DNA of 64,000 nucleotides, taken from positions 3,844,001-3,908,000 of the forward strand of contig NZ_CP155071.1 of NCBI RefSeq assembly GCF_039621855.1. Reading direction: 5' to 3'. Of the stretch, positions 16,925 through 25,360 are shown one piece after another. A program made the position numbers and the translations under genes. Origin of the DNA: Erwinia sp. HDF1-3R. GTDB taxonomy: Bacteria > Pseudomonadota > Gammaproteobacteria > Enterobacterales > Enterobacteriaceae. The notes under the pieces were generated by a model, which saw only the letters and a program-made list of their open reading frames with translations, made no database searches and was not told the origin of the DNA. Each line of letters begins with the position of its first letter. Positions within the stretch are counted from its first letter, which is position 1.

Positions 16925-18126
16925 TAAACACCTCCTCTATTAATCATATCTTTCTGCATATTCAGAGCTAACTCTGCGGCCTTGTTTTCGGTGAATCTTC
17001 TGTTATAAGTAGAAGCAGTCCCCGAACCCTCTTTCCAGCCCATGAGTAAAGACCTCATTTGTTCTTGCTCATATTGATTTGGTGGACTCTCCATGCGGTC
17101 CATCTTTGAAGAAAATTCATAATTCCAGGTGTGTCTTAATTTATGCCCTGTCATTCTGGAAAGTTCCGGGCAAGAAATCCTTAGGGCATTAATGATTTTA
17201 TGATATGCCTGAATAGATAATGGTTCTCCAAAGGTATTTCCCTTTTTATGACAAATAAAAAGATAACCATTATCCTTTTTCATTCTGTGCTTTCTTCTTT
17301 CGACTTTAATATAATTGGAAATTTCCTGACTTAAGTCATCAGATATAGACAACTTTCTACTTAATGTTTTAACGAGCGGTTGTTTAATCCTTGAGTCATG
17401 AGGATCATCAGCTCTTCTGTTTATAAAAATTGTCTGAGAACCTATATCAATATCTTCGATTTTGATGTTTAGTAGCTCTCCTGCCCTCAATCCCAAGTTA
17501 TAAAGAATCTGTATCATTAGTCTATTTCGCCTTTGAACATCAGAATTAAATGGATTCATTTCTGAACCTATTTTCAAAATCTCAAACAAAATATTAATTT
17601 GATTTTGATTGAGGTTTCTATCTTTTGCTGAATCTTGGTTCCTGAATCTGATCTTAGGTCTATGACTTTTCAATTTCGCAATGAACTTTTCGATAAGCTT
17701 GTGATCTCTTTTATAACTCACTGTGAAAAAGTCACATAACCATTCAAGATATTTAATAATTGCTGTTAATCTGAAGTACTGAGTATTACTATTAACCTTG
17801 CACCCACTATCAAGACTTGCAACCTTCTCTTTTTTCATTCTCTTAGTTATAAATTCTTTTAGTCCATCAATCTCTTGAAGATTAAGAAACTCTGCTGTTC
17901 TGATCCTTGCCTCTATATCTATCTTCTTAAAATTTAAAAACCTGTAAAACAAAGCTATACTCGCTGAATGTAGCTCAATAGTTGAAATAGATTCGTTCTT
18001 CTTTCTTAATTCTGATGATATATATAAACATGGATAATAAAGTGGCACTTTTGAAACTTTATCAGTGATTATGCAACATCTCTCCCCTGTATCCATTATT
18101 ATTGTATTAGTTACTATTCTATCCAT
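16924..18126 (-). CDS. Tyrosine recombinase, first gene of the recombinase operon
   Basis: A 400-residue tyrosine recombinase. Residues 1-170 are an N-terminal core-binding region. The catalytic domain has box I YNLGLRAGELLNIKIED, box II MTGHKLRHTWNY, a tryptophan at the third position (LLMGWKEGSG) and the nucleophile in TASTYNRRF. All residues needed for strand exchange are present. It is the promoter-proximal gene of a leftward operon of overlapping genes (400, 510, 610 and 140 residues). A long AT-rich gap with repeated motifs lies upstream. Three recombinases in a row suggests a recombinase-in-trio or gamma-mobile-trio type element. Confidence 0.78.
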   Translation of the reverse strand: MDRIVTNTIIMDTGERCCIITDKVSKVPLYYPCLYISSELRKKNESISTIELHSASIALFYRFLNFKKIDIEARIRTAEFLNLQEIDGLKEFITKRMKKEKVASLDSGCKVNSNTQYFRLTAIIKYLEWLCDFFTVSYKRDHKLIEKFIAKLKSHRPKIRFRNQDSAKDRNLNQNQINILFEILKIGSEMNPFNSDVQRRNRLMIQILYNLGLRAGELLNIKIEDIDIGSQTIFINRRADDPHDSRIKQPLVKTLSRKLSISDDLSQEISNYIKVERRKHRMKKDNGYLFICHKKGNTFGEPLSIQAYHKIINALRISCPELSRMTGHKLRHTWNYEFSSKMDRMESPPNQYEQEQMRSLLMGWKEGSGTASTYNRRFTENKAAELALNMQKDMINRGGV

Positions 18127-18706
18127 ATGTCTCCTTATTTTATTTACATTTTTTCAGTTCCAGTTTTGTCTAAAAAATCTTGCAAAATAGGTATATGTAT
18201 AACCTACATAGAAAATGACCTATAAGTATCTTGCAAAGAAATTATTGTTTTTTACTTAAAAAAATCAGTAATATCAAGTGGATCTAAATTAATTATTGCA
18301 TTTATGTATAAGGTAGATAGAAGGTTTATTCTATTTACCTAATACTAACTATTCACTATTTTATCCCTTGGTATATCTCACTTTCAAATAATTTCAGTAA
18401 AGTATTTTGCAATATTCCCCTGAATAAATCCTTTATATCTTGCATTTTTAAATTAATTCTAATCAGAATTATTATTTAATTAGCACACCAAAAACACTTA
18501 GTCAAATTTAATATACCATCCTATTTGTCCACTACCGAATTAAGGATATAATTAAAAGGTTTTTAAAGTTGATATTTTACTAACATGAAATCGTGGGTGA
18601 GGATGGTAGTTATAAAAATAAAAACCAATTTTAAATAATGGGATATCAATAGAAGGGGTTTAACTTAGCACTAAAAAGAATTTCATTAAAAATAAAGTAA
18701 AGAAAG
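18127..18706. repeat. AT-rich gap with repeated TTGCA motifs upstream of the recombinase operon
   Basis: This 580-base non-coding stretch shows no supportable gene. Four copies of a motif near ATCTTGCAAA lie at 18178-18190, 18227-18240, 18403-18416 (TATTTTGCAATATT) and 18435-18450. They fall in two pairs separated by about 49 and 32 bases. Being upstream of the recombinase operon they may be recombinase- or regulator-binding sites, or part of an element end. The operon promoter must also be here. Confidence 0.4.
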
Positions 18707-18730
18707 GCCAACCCAACGAAATGGGTTGGC
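18707..18730 (-). terminator. Terminator of the H-NS-like gene
   Basis: GCCAACCCA (18707-18715) and TGGGTTGGC (18722-18730) form a perfect 9-base stem with a 6-base loop. On the minus strand it follows the H-NS-like stop by about a dozen bases and is followed by CTTTCTTT. Confidence 0.8.
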
Positions 18731-18741
18731 TAAAAAATTTT

Positions 18742-19152
18742 CTAGATCATAAAATCATCAAGCTTTTTACCAGTGTCGAGAGCATATTTTATAGCTTTAG
18801 GTGTACGCCCCTGCCCCGTCCAGCTTTTCTCGTTGCCATTTTCGTCCGTATATTTATATTTTGCAGGTCGAGGAATGCGACTTGATTTTTGTTTTGCTGA
18901 TGTTGAGCTTGACCCATAGTTACTAAGTAATTCCTGTGGGTCGATTCCCTCAGCAAGAAGTTGCTCACGGATAGCTTCAAGTTTTTCTTTTCTCTTTTCT
19001 CTTTCTTTCAAGCCTGACTCTTCTTCATGACGTTTTTCTTCAACGATTGATGTCAGTTTTTCAAGAATTTCTTCGAGAATATCCAGTGAGATTTCACGTG
19101 ATTGTGCTCTTAAAGTCCGAATATTACTAAACACTTTAAATTCTTCGCTCAT
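18742..19152 (-). CDS. H-NS family nucleoid-associated protein
   Basis: A 136-residue H-NS/StpA-type protein. The N-terminal half (MSEEFKVFSNIRTLRAQSRE, then a long charged coiled coil) is the oligomerisation domain. The C-terminal domain contains SWTGQGRTPKAI, the minor-groove-binding QGR loop that recognises AT-rich DNA. The ATG at 19152 follows GGGAAGG, so it is preferred over one at 19167. Island-borne H-NS paralogues commonly silence their own AT-rich cargo or modulate the host H-NS; that role here is an inference. It is monocistronic with its own terminator. Confidence 0.88.
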   Translation of the reverse strand: MSEEFKVFSNIRTLRAQSREISLDILEEILEKLTSIVEEKRHEEESGLKEREKRKEKLEAIREQLLAEGIDPQELLSNYGSSSTSAKQKSSRIPRPAKYKYTDENGNEKSWTGQGRTPKAIKYALDTGKKLDDFMI

Positions 19153-19291
19153 TGCGAACCTTCCCATTTTAAAATTTATGAAATGCTACAAATATTTTAC
19201 TCATTGATATTAGTCGAAGAATTCTGAGTGTCACCTATAAAAGCCAAAATTATGTAAGAAAAGCCTAATCCTTAAGATTCCTTCGTCGTTT

Positions 19292-19882
19292 CTAAGAATT
19301 TCTCAGAAATTTATTTATTTCGTGCTTTTCTTGCATCGTAACAGAATTCAATATCATTCGCTTTAAGACTTCAACAAGTGTTGAATGCCAGATTTCTCTC
19401 TCATCAGCCCATGCCCAATCTTTGAGTAGTGCATCTTCAATCGAAAGCCATATCAAAACATAATCACTGTCTTTCAGGTAACCTTTAAAATAGTCATCTG
19501 TAACCCTGAGAGCATGACCGACAATCGCCCTCCCGTTACTTATGGTCCAAAATGGTTGCGGGCAAGTAAAATCTGATAGGGATGCGAATGCCAATCCCCT
19601 AACCTGAGCGGCCTGCATGGTGCCACTAACTTTATGATTGTTTCGCCAAGCCCTAAGATCGCCAAGCAAATAATTCACCCGTTGGTTGCGAGCTTTGCTT
19701 TCAGAGGATTGATACTGCACATACGGTGGACCATCACCATTCTGACGGTAACGAGCAAGAGTTTTAACACTTACTCCCAAATACAGTGCTGCTAAATCTA
19801 CCCCAATGGTGGCATCATCTGGCATGTCACCAAACAAACTCCAGACCTCTGACATTTCTCTCAAGGTTTCAATAGCACTCAT
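19292..19882 (-). CDS. HTH excisionase/AlpA-like protein adjacent to the integrase
   Basis: A 196-residue protein. Residues 25-75 contain an excisionase-like helix-turn-helix (GVDLAALYLGVSVKTLARYR, then GPPYVQYQ and LLGDLRAWR), the layout of AlpA/MerR-type recombination directionality factors. The C-terminal 120 residues are not recognised. Its start overlaps the integrase stop by 4 bases, so the two are translated together. A role in controlling excision is inferred from the fold and the position. Confidence 0.62.
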   Translation of the reverse strand: MSAIETLREMSEVWSLFGDMPDDATIGVDLAALYLGVSVKTLARYRQNGDGPPYVQYQSSESKARNQRVNYLLGDLRAWRNNHKVSGTMQAAQVRGLAFASLSDFTCPQPFWTISNGRAIVGHALRVTDDYFKGYLKDSDYVLIWLSIEDALLKDWAWADEREIWHSTLVEVLKRMILNSVTMQEKHEINKFLRNS

Positions 19883-21342
19883 GCTTGCTTCCCAGAATAT
19901 TCAGGTATTGGTGGGTATTTTGCTGAAGCCAGTAAATTATTATATAACCCTGGCGCAGTCATCAGTATATGTAGCTCAATCCGCTGTAGTGCCTCAAACA
20001 CACGGTTTTTGTCCGGTTCAGTATATCTCTCGGTAGGATCGGTTGTGTTACGGTGATTCAGGAGTTTCTTTACAACAGCATAGGAGCCAATCTCTTCAGC
20101 GATCCTTCCAAAGGTTCTCCTCAAGTCATGAGTTCCCAACTTAACGATTCCAGCCTCTGCACAAAGATACTCTCTGAGGCTTTTACTGTCGCTGTAATGA
20201 CCAGCTTGGCTTCTTGGTGATCGTGCTGGGAAGACCCATTTCCTACGATTAGCCTTTTTTTCCTTACCAAAAACGATATCCCTTCTTTGCTCTAACAAAC
20301 ATCTGACAGCATCACAGATGGGAAGCTCATGATTCGTCCTGTTCTTAGTATCGAAGAAGAAAATTTTCCTATCAGCCAAATCGACATAGCTCGTAGACTT
20401 TGCTTCTTCTGCCGATAGCTCCTCTCTCCAGCATAGAGAAGCTGTTTCTTCCTTTCTCGCTCCCAGTAACACCGTTAGCAGGAGGTAATCGCACCCAAGG
20501 CGATTGAAGCTTCTTTTGTTGTGTAAAGCATCAAGAAATTTACCCAATGTATCTTTTGCGGAAAGCGGATTTCTCACACCTTTTGACTGATAGCTTTCTT
20601 CCAGTTCAGAGCGACTGCGGTATTTCTTTTGCACTCTTAGCACAGTGAATGGGTTGTAAGTGAGAACAGGCAGTCGTTGCTGGCTTTGTGCATTCATAGC
20701 TTCTACATCGATAGAATGTTGAACTGCCACATTTGCCCATCTGAAAGTCTGCTCGGCCGTCGTTCTGGTCTTTGAGGCTATCTCATCAAACTTCTTAAGA
20801 ATGAGGCTTCCTGTGAGGTCATGGACTCTATAGCGCTCCCACTCTTTAAGCTTCTGTTCCGCTTTATCGAGCACCCGGATTGAATTTGGTTTTGCTGGTT
20901 TGCTTCGTCCTAGAAGGTGCTGACGATATTGGGCAAAAATCTCACTTAGGGTCAGTTCAGCGATATCAGCATCTCGCTTAACTGCATTTGGATTTCTTTT
21001 AGTGGATTTCATCGATTGTGCATAGGTTCTCGCAACTTCACGAGCCTGATCAATCGAAGCAAAATCCGATACATTACCTATCGTCGCTCTGATGACCTGC
21101 GAAGGTGACTTTCCCTCTGAAGGACTTCTGTCCCCTCCCGAAACTCTCCTCTGGATGATATAGGTCTTCTTCGTTGCACTGATCTTAACACCAAAGCCAA
21201 CTGGTGAATCACGGTGGCTGTCAGTGATAAGATAAGGCTTACCAGATACATTAGGCACATACATAATTCGTCCATCTGAATCAAACTCGGGTTTTGTCTC
21301 TATAGACAACTTGTTGATTACTATAGATTGACTCAGAATCAT
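19879..21342 (-). CDS. Tyrosine integrase of the mutS-inserted island
   Basis: A 487-residue integrase beginning MILSQSIVINKLSIETK. The N-terminal 120 residues form an arm-binding-type domain (KTYIIQRRVSGG, RATIGNVSDFASIDQARE), followed by a core-binding domain and a catalytic domain with box I LLGARKEETASL, box II GTHDLRRTFGRI, the third histidine in LLNHRNTT, and the nucleophile in TERYTEPD. All catalytic residues are present. The same frame stays open to 21582, well into the mutS coding region on the other strand. The ATG at 21342 is chosen because the extension is not integrase-like. It reads away from mutS, as expected for an island end. Confidence 0.85.
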   Translation of the reverse strand: MILSQSIVINKLSIETKPEFDSDGRIMYVPNVSGKPYLITDSHRDSPVGFGVKISATKKTYIIQRRVSGGDRSPSEGKSPSQVIRATIGNVSDFASIDQAREVARTYAQSMKSTKRNPNAVKRDADIAELTLSEIFAQYRQHLLGRSKPAKPNSIRVLDKAEQKLKEWERYRVHDLTGSLILKKFDEIASKTRTTAEQTFRWANVAVQHSIDVEAMNAQSQQRLPVLTYNPFTVLRVQKKYRSRSELEESYQSKGVRNPLSAKDTLGKFLDALHNKRSFNRLGCDYLLLTVLLGARKEETASLCWREELSAEEAKSTSYVDLADRKIFFFDTKNRTNHELPICDAVRCLLEQRRDIVFGKEKKANRRKWVFPARSPRSQAGHYSDSKSLREYLCAEAGIVKLGTHDLRRTFGRIAEEIGSYAVVKKLLNHRNTTDPTERYTEPDKNRVFEALQRIELHILMTAPGLYNNLLASAKYPPIPEYSGKQA

Positions 21343-21381
21343 CTTCACGATTTTCGCCTCATGTATACCAAAGTGACATGT

Positions 21382-21408
21382 TGTATTCTGGATAGTATCT
21401 AGAATACA
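21382..21408. promoter_or_regulatory. Near-perfect 27-base palindrome between integrase and mutS
   Basis: Arms TGTATTCT (21382-21389) and AGAATACA (21401-21408) flank inner arms GATA (21391-21394) and TATC (21396-21399) around one central base. Only the G390/T400 pair is imperfect. It lies 40 bases before the integrase start and about 58 bases before the mutS frame. It could be the operator for integrase control, an integrase core site, or both. A TTGTAT and a TAGAAT within it resemble promoter hexamers. Confidence 0.55.
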
Positions 21409-21465
21409 TCTGGCATACAAATTTTCGGATTTAGATGGGTTTATCAGGGTTTCACATGGGGCCAC

Positions 21466-24066
21466 TTGAGTACTTCTAAAACCATAAAAATGAGTAAATT
21501 CAATATGAAAGAGTCTATAGACAAGGACTTTTCCACCCATACTCCGATGATGCAGCAGTACCTGCGCCTCAAGGCTGAGCATCCGGAAATCCTGCTGTTT
21601 TATCGCATGGGGGATTTCTATGAACTGTTTTATGACGATGCCAAACGTGCATCACAGCTGCTTGAAATTTCCCTGACCAAACGCGGTGCCTCCGCCGGTG
21701 AACCCATTCCGATGGCCGGTGTACCCTATCATGCCGTGGAAAACTACCTGGCTAAGCTGGTGCATCTGGGTGAATCCGTTGCTATCTGTGAGCAGATTGG
21801 CGACCCGGCAACGAGCAAAGGTCCGGTTGAGCGCAAGGTCGTGCGTATTGTTACGCCGGGTACCATTAGCGATGAAGCGCTGCTTCAGGAGCGGCAGGAT
21901 AATCTGCTGGCAGCCATCTGGCAGGGCCCGCGCGGCTTTGGCTTCGCGACGCTTGATATCAGCTCAGGGCGCTTTCGCCTTGCAGAGCCAACCGATAACG
22001 AAACCATGGCTGCCGAGCTGCAGCGCACGAATCCCGCTGAACTCCTCTATTCAGAAGATTTTGCGGCCATGTCACTCATTGATAACCGTCGCGGTCTGCG
22101 TCGCCGTCCGCTGTGGGAATTTGAGGTAGAAACGGCCCGCCAGCAGCTGAATATGCAGTTTGGCACCCGCGATTTGAGTGGCTTCGGCGTCGAGCAGGCC
22201 GAGCTGGCGCTGCGGGCAGCGGGCTGCCTGTTGCAGTATGCAAAGGATACGCAGCGTACCTCGCTGCCGCATATCCGCTCGCTGACCATGGAGCGCCAGC
22301 AGGATGGCATCATCATGGATGCTGCCACCCGGCGTAATCTGGAGATTACTCAGAATCTGGCCGGAGGCAGTGAAAACACCCTGGCCTCGGTGCTGGATAA
22401 AACCGTTACGCCGATGGGTAGCCGCATGCTAAAACGCTGGCTGCATATGCCGGTGCGTGACAGCCAGATTATCATTAACCGTCAGCAAAGCATTGGCGCA
22501 CTGCAGGATTTTTCTGCCGAACTCTCACCGCTGCTGCGCCAGGTTGGCGATCTTGAGCGGATCCTGGCGAGGTTGGCGCTCCGTACCGCTCGGCCTCGCG
22601 ATCTTGCCCGTATGCGCCATGCCTTCCAGCAGCTTCCGCAGCTGGATGCCCTGCTGGCAGATTGTGAAACACCGCATCTGCAAACGCTGCGTACGCAGAT
22701 GGGTCAGTTTGAGGAGCTGCGGGCGCTACTGGAAAACGCTATCGTGGAAACGCCGCCGGTACTGGTGCGTGATGGTGGCGTGATTGCCCCGGGCTACAAT
22801 GCCGAACTGGATGAGTGGCGGGCGCTGGCGGATGGCGCGACCGATTATCTGGATCGCCTGGAGATCCGCGAGCGTGAGAAGCTGGGGCTGGATACGCTCA
22901 AGGTCGGCTTCAACGGCGTCCACGGCTACTATATCCAGGTGAGTCGCGGTCAGAGTCACCTGGTCCCCATTAACTATGTGCGCCGCCAGACGTTAAAGAA
23001 TGCCGAACGCTATATCATTCCCGAGCTGAAAGAGTACGAAGATAAAGTCCTCACGTCGAAAGGCAAAGCGCTGGCGCTGGAAAAATCGCTGTATGAGCAG
23101 CTGTTCGATCTTCTGCTGCCTCATCTTGAAGCGCTCCAGCTCAGTGCCGCCTCTCTTGCCGAGCTGGACGTGCTGGCCAACCTTGCCGAGCGCGCATGGA
23201 CGCTGAACTACGCCTGTCCGACCCTGAGCGACAAGCCGGGGATTAAACTGACTGGTGCGCGACATCCGGTGGTTGAGCAGGTGCTGAAAGAGCCGTTTAT
23301 CGCTAACCCACTTTCGCTATCGCCGCAGCGCCGTATGCTGGTGATCACCGGTCCGAATATGGGCGGTAAAAGTACCTATATGCGTCAGGCCGCCCTGATT
23401 ACGCTGATGGCGTACATTGGCAGCTATGTACCTGCTGAACAGGCACTTATTGGACCAGTGGACCGTATTTTCACCCGCGTCGGCGCGGCGGACGATTTGG
23501 CGTCTGGTCGCTCGACCTTTATGGTGGAAATGACCGAAACGGCCAATATTCTGCACAATGCCACCGAGCACAGCCTGGTACTGATGGATGAGATAGGTCG
23601 TGGTACCTCGACCTATGATGGTCTGTCGCTGGCCTGGGCCTGCGCTGAAAGCCTCGCGAGCCGTATTAAAGCCATGACGTTGTTTGCTACCCACTACTTT
23701 GAGCTGACCACGCTTCCCGAAAAAATGGAAGGCGTAGCCAACGTTCATCTGGACGCTATAGAGCACGGCGATACCATCGCCTTTATGCACAGCGTGCAGG
23801 AGGGGGCTGCCAGTAAAAGCTATGGTCTTGCGGTAGCCGCGCTGGCGGGCGTGCCTAAGGAAGTGATCAAACGCGCCCGGCAAAAGCTGAAGGAGCTGGA
23901 AACGCTGTCTGGCAACGCCGCAGCGACTCCGGGAGATGGCCCCCAGCTTCCGCTGCTGGTTGAGGAGACCTCTCCCGCAGTTGAAGCGCTGGAAGCACTG
24001 GATCCTGATTCTCTTTCACCACGCCAGGCACTGGAGTGGATTTACCGCCTGAAGTCTCTGGTGTAG
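21466..24066 (+). CDS. mutS: DNA mismatch repair ATPase MutS with island-derived N-terminus
   Basis: MutS recognises base mismatches and starts repair with MutL. From [14 protein letters not shown] onward it is nearly colinear with E. coli MutS: the mismatch-contact GDFYELF (Phe51, Glu53 in this numbering, normally 36 and 38), the Walker [14 protein letters not shown] near residue 628, the signature [10 protein letters not shown] and the Walker [15 protein letters not shown]. The first 21 residues ([20 protein letters not shown], then D) are unlike other MutS starts and come from island DNA. The listed start is TTG at 21466; ATG codons at 21490 and 21505 are alternatives, none with a strong ribosome site. 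The native promoter has been displaced, so expression probably depends on the island end. Confidence 0.93.
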   Translation: MSTSKTIKMSKFNMKESIDKDFSTHTPMMQQYLRLKAEHPEILLFYRMGDFYELFYDDAKRASQLLEISLTKRGASAGEPIPMAGVPYHAVENYLAKLVHLGESVAICEQIGDPATSKGPVERKVVRIVTPGTISDEALLQERQDNLLAAIWQGPRGFGFATLDISSGRFRLAEPTDNETMAAELQRTNPAELLYSEDFAAMSLIDNRRGLRRRPLWEFEVETARQQLNMQFGTRDLSGFGVEQAELALRAAGCLLQYAKDTQRTSLPHIRSLTMERQQDGIIMDAATRRNLEITQNLAGGSENTLASVLDKTVTPMGSRMLKRWLHMPVRDSQIIINRQQSIGALQDFSAELSPLLRQVGDLERILARLALRTARPRDLARMRHAFQQLPQLDALLADCETPHLQTLRTQMGQFEELRALLENAIVETPPVLVRDGGVIAPGYNAELDEWRALADGATDYLDRLEIREREKLGLDTLKVGFNGVHGYYIQVSRGQSHLVPINYVRRQTLKNAERYIIPELKEYEDKVLTSKGKALALEKSLYEQLFDLLLPHLEALQLSAASLAELDVLANLAERAWTLNYACPTLSDKPGIKLTGARHPVVEQVLKEPFIANPLSLSPQRRMLVITGPNMGGKSTYMRQAALITLMAYIGSYVPAEQALIGPVDRIFTRVGAADDLASGRSTFMVEMTETANILHNATEHSLVLMDEIGRGTSTYDGLSLAWACAESLASRIKAMTLFATHYFELTTLPEKMEGVANVHLDAIEHGDTIAFMHSVQEGAASKSYGLAVAALAGVPKEVIKRARQKLKELETLSGNAAATPGDGPQLPLLVEETSPAVEALEALDPDSLSPRQALEWIYRLKSLV

Positions 24067-24073
24067 CTCGGTC

Positions 24074-24102
24074 CCAGGCCCGCGCTCATTTCGCGGGTCT
24101 GG
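24074..24102 (+). terminator. Hairpin just after mutS
   Basis: CCAGGCCCGCG (24074-24084) pairs with CGCGGGTCTGG (24092-24102) with one wobble and a 7-base loop, 8 bases after the mutS stop. No T run follows, so it may stabilise the 3' end rather than terminate. Confidence 0.45.
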
Positions 24103-24126
24103 CAGTAGCACGACGGCCTGACCTCT

Positions 24127-24254
24127 GTCCTATGGCCTGCTCTTGTCCGACGACCTCACCTTAGTCCGACGACCTGCCCTTGTTCGACGGCATCACGTTA
24201 GTCCGACGACCTGCCCTTGTTCGACGGCCTGACCTTTGTCCGATATCCTGGCTG
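24127..24254. repeat. Degenerate 18/19-base tandem repeat between mutS and rpoS
   Basis: Seven consecutive units begin with GTCCGA or close variants: 24127-24144, 24145-24163, 24164-24181, 24182-24200, 24201-24218, 24219-24237 and a partial one from 24238. Units alternate 18 and 19 bases, so the true period is 37. The best-conserved 18-mer is GTCCGACGACCTGCCCTT (24164 and 24201, identical). A more degraded copy may start near 24109. It has no spacers, so it is not CRISPR. Confidence 0.8.
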
Positions 24255-24266
24255 GGTACAGGCAAT

Positions 24267-24296
24267 AAAAAAGCGGTGGCTTTCGCCACCGCTTTT
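24267..24296 (-). terminator. rpoS terminator
   Basis: AAAAGCGGTGGC (24269-24280) and GCCACCGCTTTT (24285-24296) form a 12-base stem with a TTTC loop, 22 bases after the rpoS stop. T-rich tails on both sides allow it to work in both directions. Confidence 0.85.
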
Positions 24297-24317
24297 CGCA
24301 TTAACTCATACAGACTT

Positions 24318-25310
24318 CTATTCGCGGAACAGAGCTTCGATATTCAGTCCCTGCGCCTGCAGAATTTCACGCAGACGACGCAGACCTTCAACCTGGATCT
24401 GACGAACACGTTCGCGGGTAAGACCGATTTCCCGGCCTACATCCTCCAACGTTGCCGCTTCATAGCCTAACAGGCCGAAACGACGAGCCAGTACTTCACG
24501 CTGCTTGGCGTTCAGTTCGAACAACCATTTGACGATGCTCTGCTTCATATCATCGTCCTGCGTGGTATCTTCCGGGCCGTTGTCTTTATCATCGGCCAGG
24601 ATGTCCAGCAGCGCTTTTTCAGAATCCCCACCCAAAGGTGTGTCAACTGATGTAATGCGTTCGTTGAGGCGCAGCATACGGCTGACGTCATCAACAGGCT
24701 TATCAAGCTGTTCAGCTATCTCTTCGGCACTTGGCTCGTGATCCAGCTTGTGGGCCAGTTCGCGCGCGGTACGCAGATAGACGTTCAGCTCTTTTACGAT
24801 GTGAATCGGCAGGCGAATGGTACGGGTTTGGTTCATGATAGCCCGTTCAATCGTCTGACGAATCCACCAGGTAGCATAGGTAGAGAAGCGGAACCCTCTT
24901 TCCGGGTCAAACTTTTCTACTGCACGGATCAAACCGAGGTTACCTTCTTCAATCAGGTCCAGCAGTGCCAGACCGCGATTGCTGTAACGACGGGCAATCT
25001 TAACTACCAGACGTAGATTACTTTCAATCATGCGGCGGCGCGATGGAACATCACCACGTAGCGCACGACGGGCAAAGAAAACCTCTTCCTCTGCCGTTAA
25101 TAGAGGAGAATAACCAATTTCTCCCAGGTAGAGCTGCGTCGCATCCAGCACGCGTTGCGTTGCGCCTTGTGACAGCAGCTCTTCTTCAGCTAAGTCATTA
25201 TCAGCAGGTTCATTTCCGACAAGAGCCTTCTCATCAAAAACCTCAGCTCCGTTTTCGTCGAATTCCGCGTCTTCATTTAACTCATTAACTTTCAGCGTAT
25301 TCTGGCTCAT
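24318..25310 (-). CDS. rpoS: RNA polymerase sigma factor RpoS (sigma-38)
   Basis: The general stress and stationary-phase sigma factor, 330 residues as usual for the family. Region 1.2/2 is present ([57 protein letters not shown]), as are region 3 and region 4 ([20 protein letters not shown]) with the C-terminal tail ALFRE. It ends at a strong terminator. In relatives its main promoter lies inside nlpD, giving a long leader controlled by small RNAs and Hfq; nlpD is indeed upstream here with a 50-base gap. The frame is intact. Confidence 0.98.
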   Translation of the reverse strand: MSQNTLKVNELNEDAEFDENGAEVFDEKALVGNEPADNDLAEEELLSQGATQRVLDATQLYLGEIGYSPLLTAEEEVFFARRALRGDVPSRRRMIESNLRLVVKIARRYSNRGLALLDLIEEGNLGLIRAVEKFDPERGFRFSTYATWWIRQTIERAIMNQTRTIRLPIHIVKELNVYLRTARELAHKLDHEPSAEEIAEQLDKPVDDVSRMLRLNERITSVDTPLGGDSEKALLDILADDKDNGPEDTTQDDDMKQSIVKWLFELNAKQREVLARRFGLLGYEAATLEDVGREIGLTRERVRQIQVEGLRRLREILQAQGLNIEALFRE

Positions 25311-25360
25311 AAGCGGCTCCTACCCGTGATCCCAGGGCAGAACACCAGGGTTCTGCCGGT

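Larger units (their letters stand above)
1..21530. mobile_element. Composite AT-rich genomic island inserted in the 5' end of mutS (left end outside window)
   Basis: Everything left of the mutS junction is AT-rich and made of accessory genes, while mutS and all DNA to its right is GC-rich and syntenic with Enterobacterales core. A tyrosine integrase (19879-21342) reads away from mutS at the right edge, next to an HTH excisionase-like gene. A relaxase/MobC pair, a second set of three tyrosine recombinases, an H-NS paralogue and secretion-system cargo lie within it. MutS is normal from about residue 22 on, but its first 20 or so residues do not resemble other MutS starts, placing the right junction near 21520-21535. 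The left attachment site is not in the window. Being one element, rather than several nested ones, is an inference. Confidence 0.82.

Noticed and set aside
24127-24254. Possible CRISPR array
   Set aside because: Units are contiguous, without unique spacers, and degenerate; it is a simple tandem repeat.
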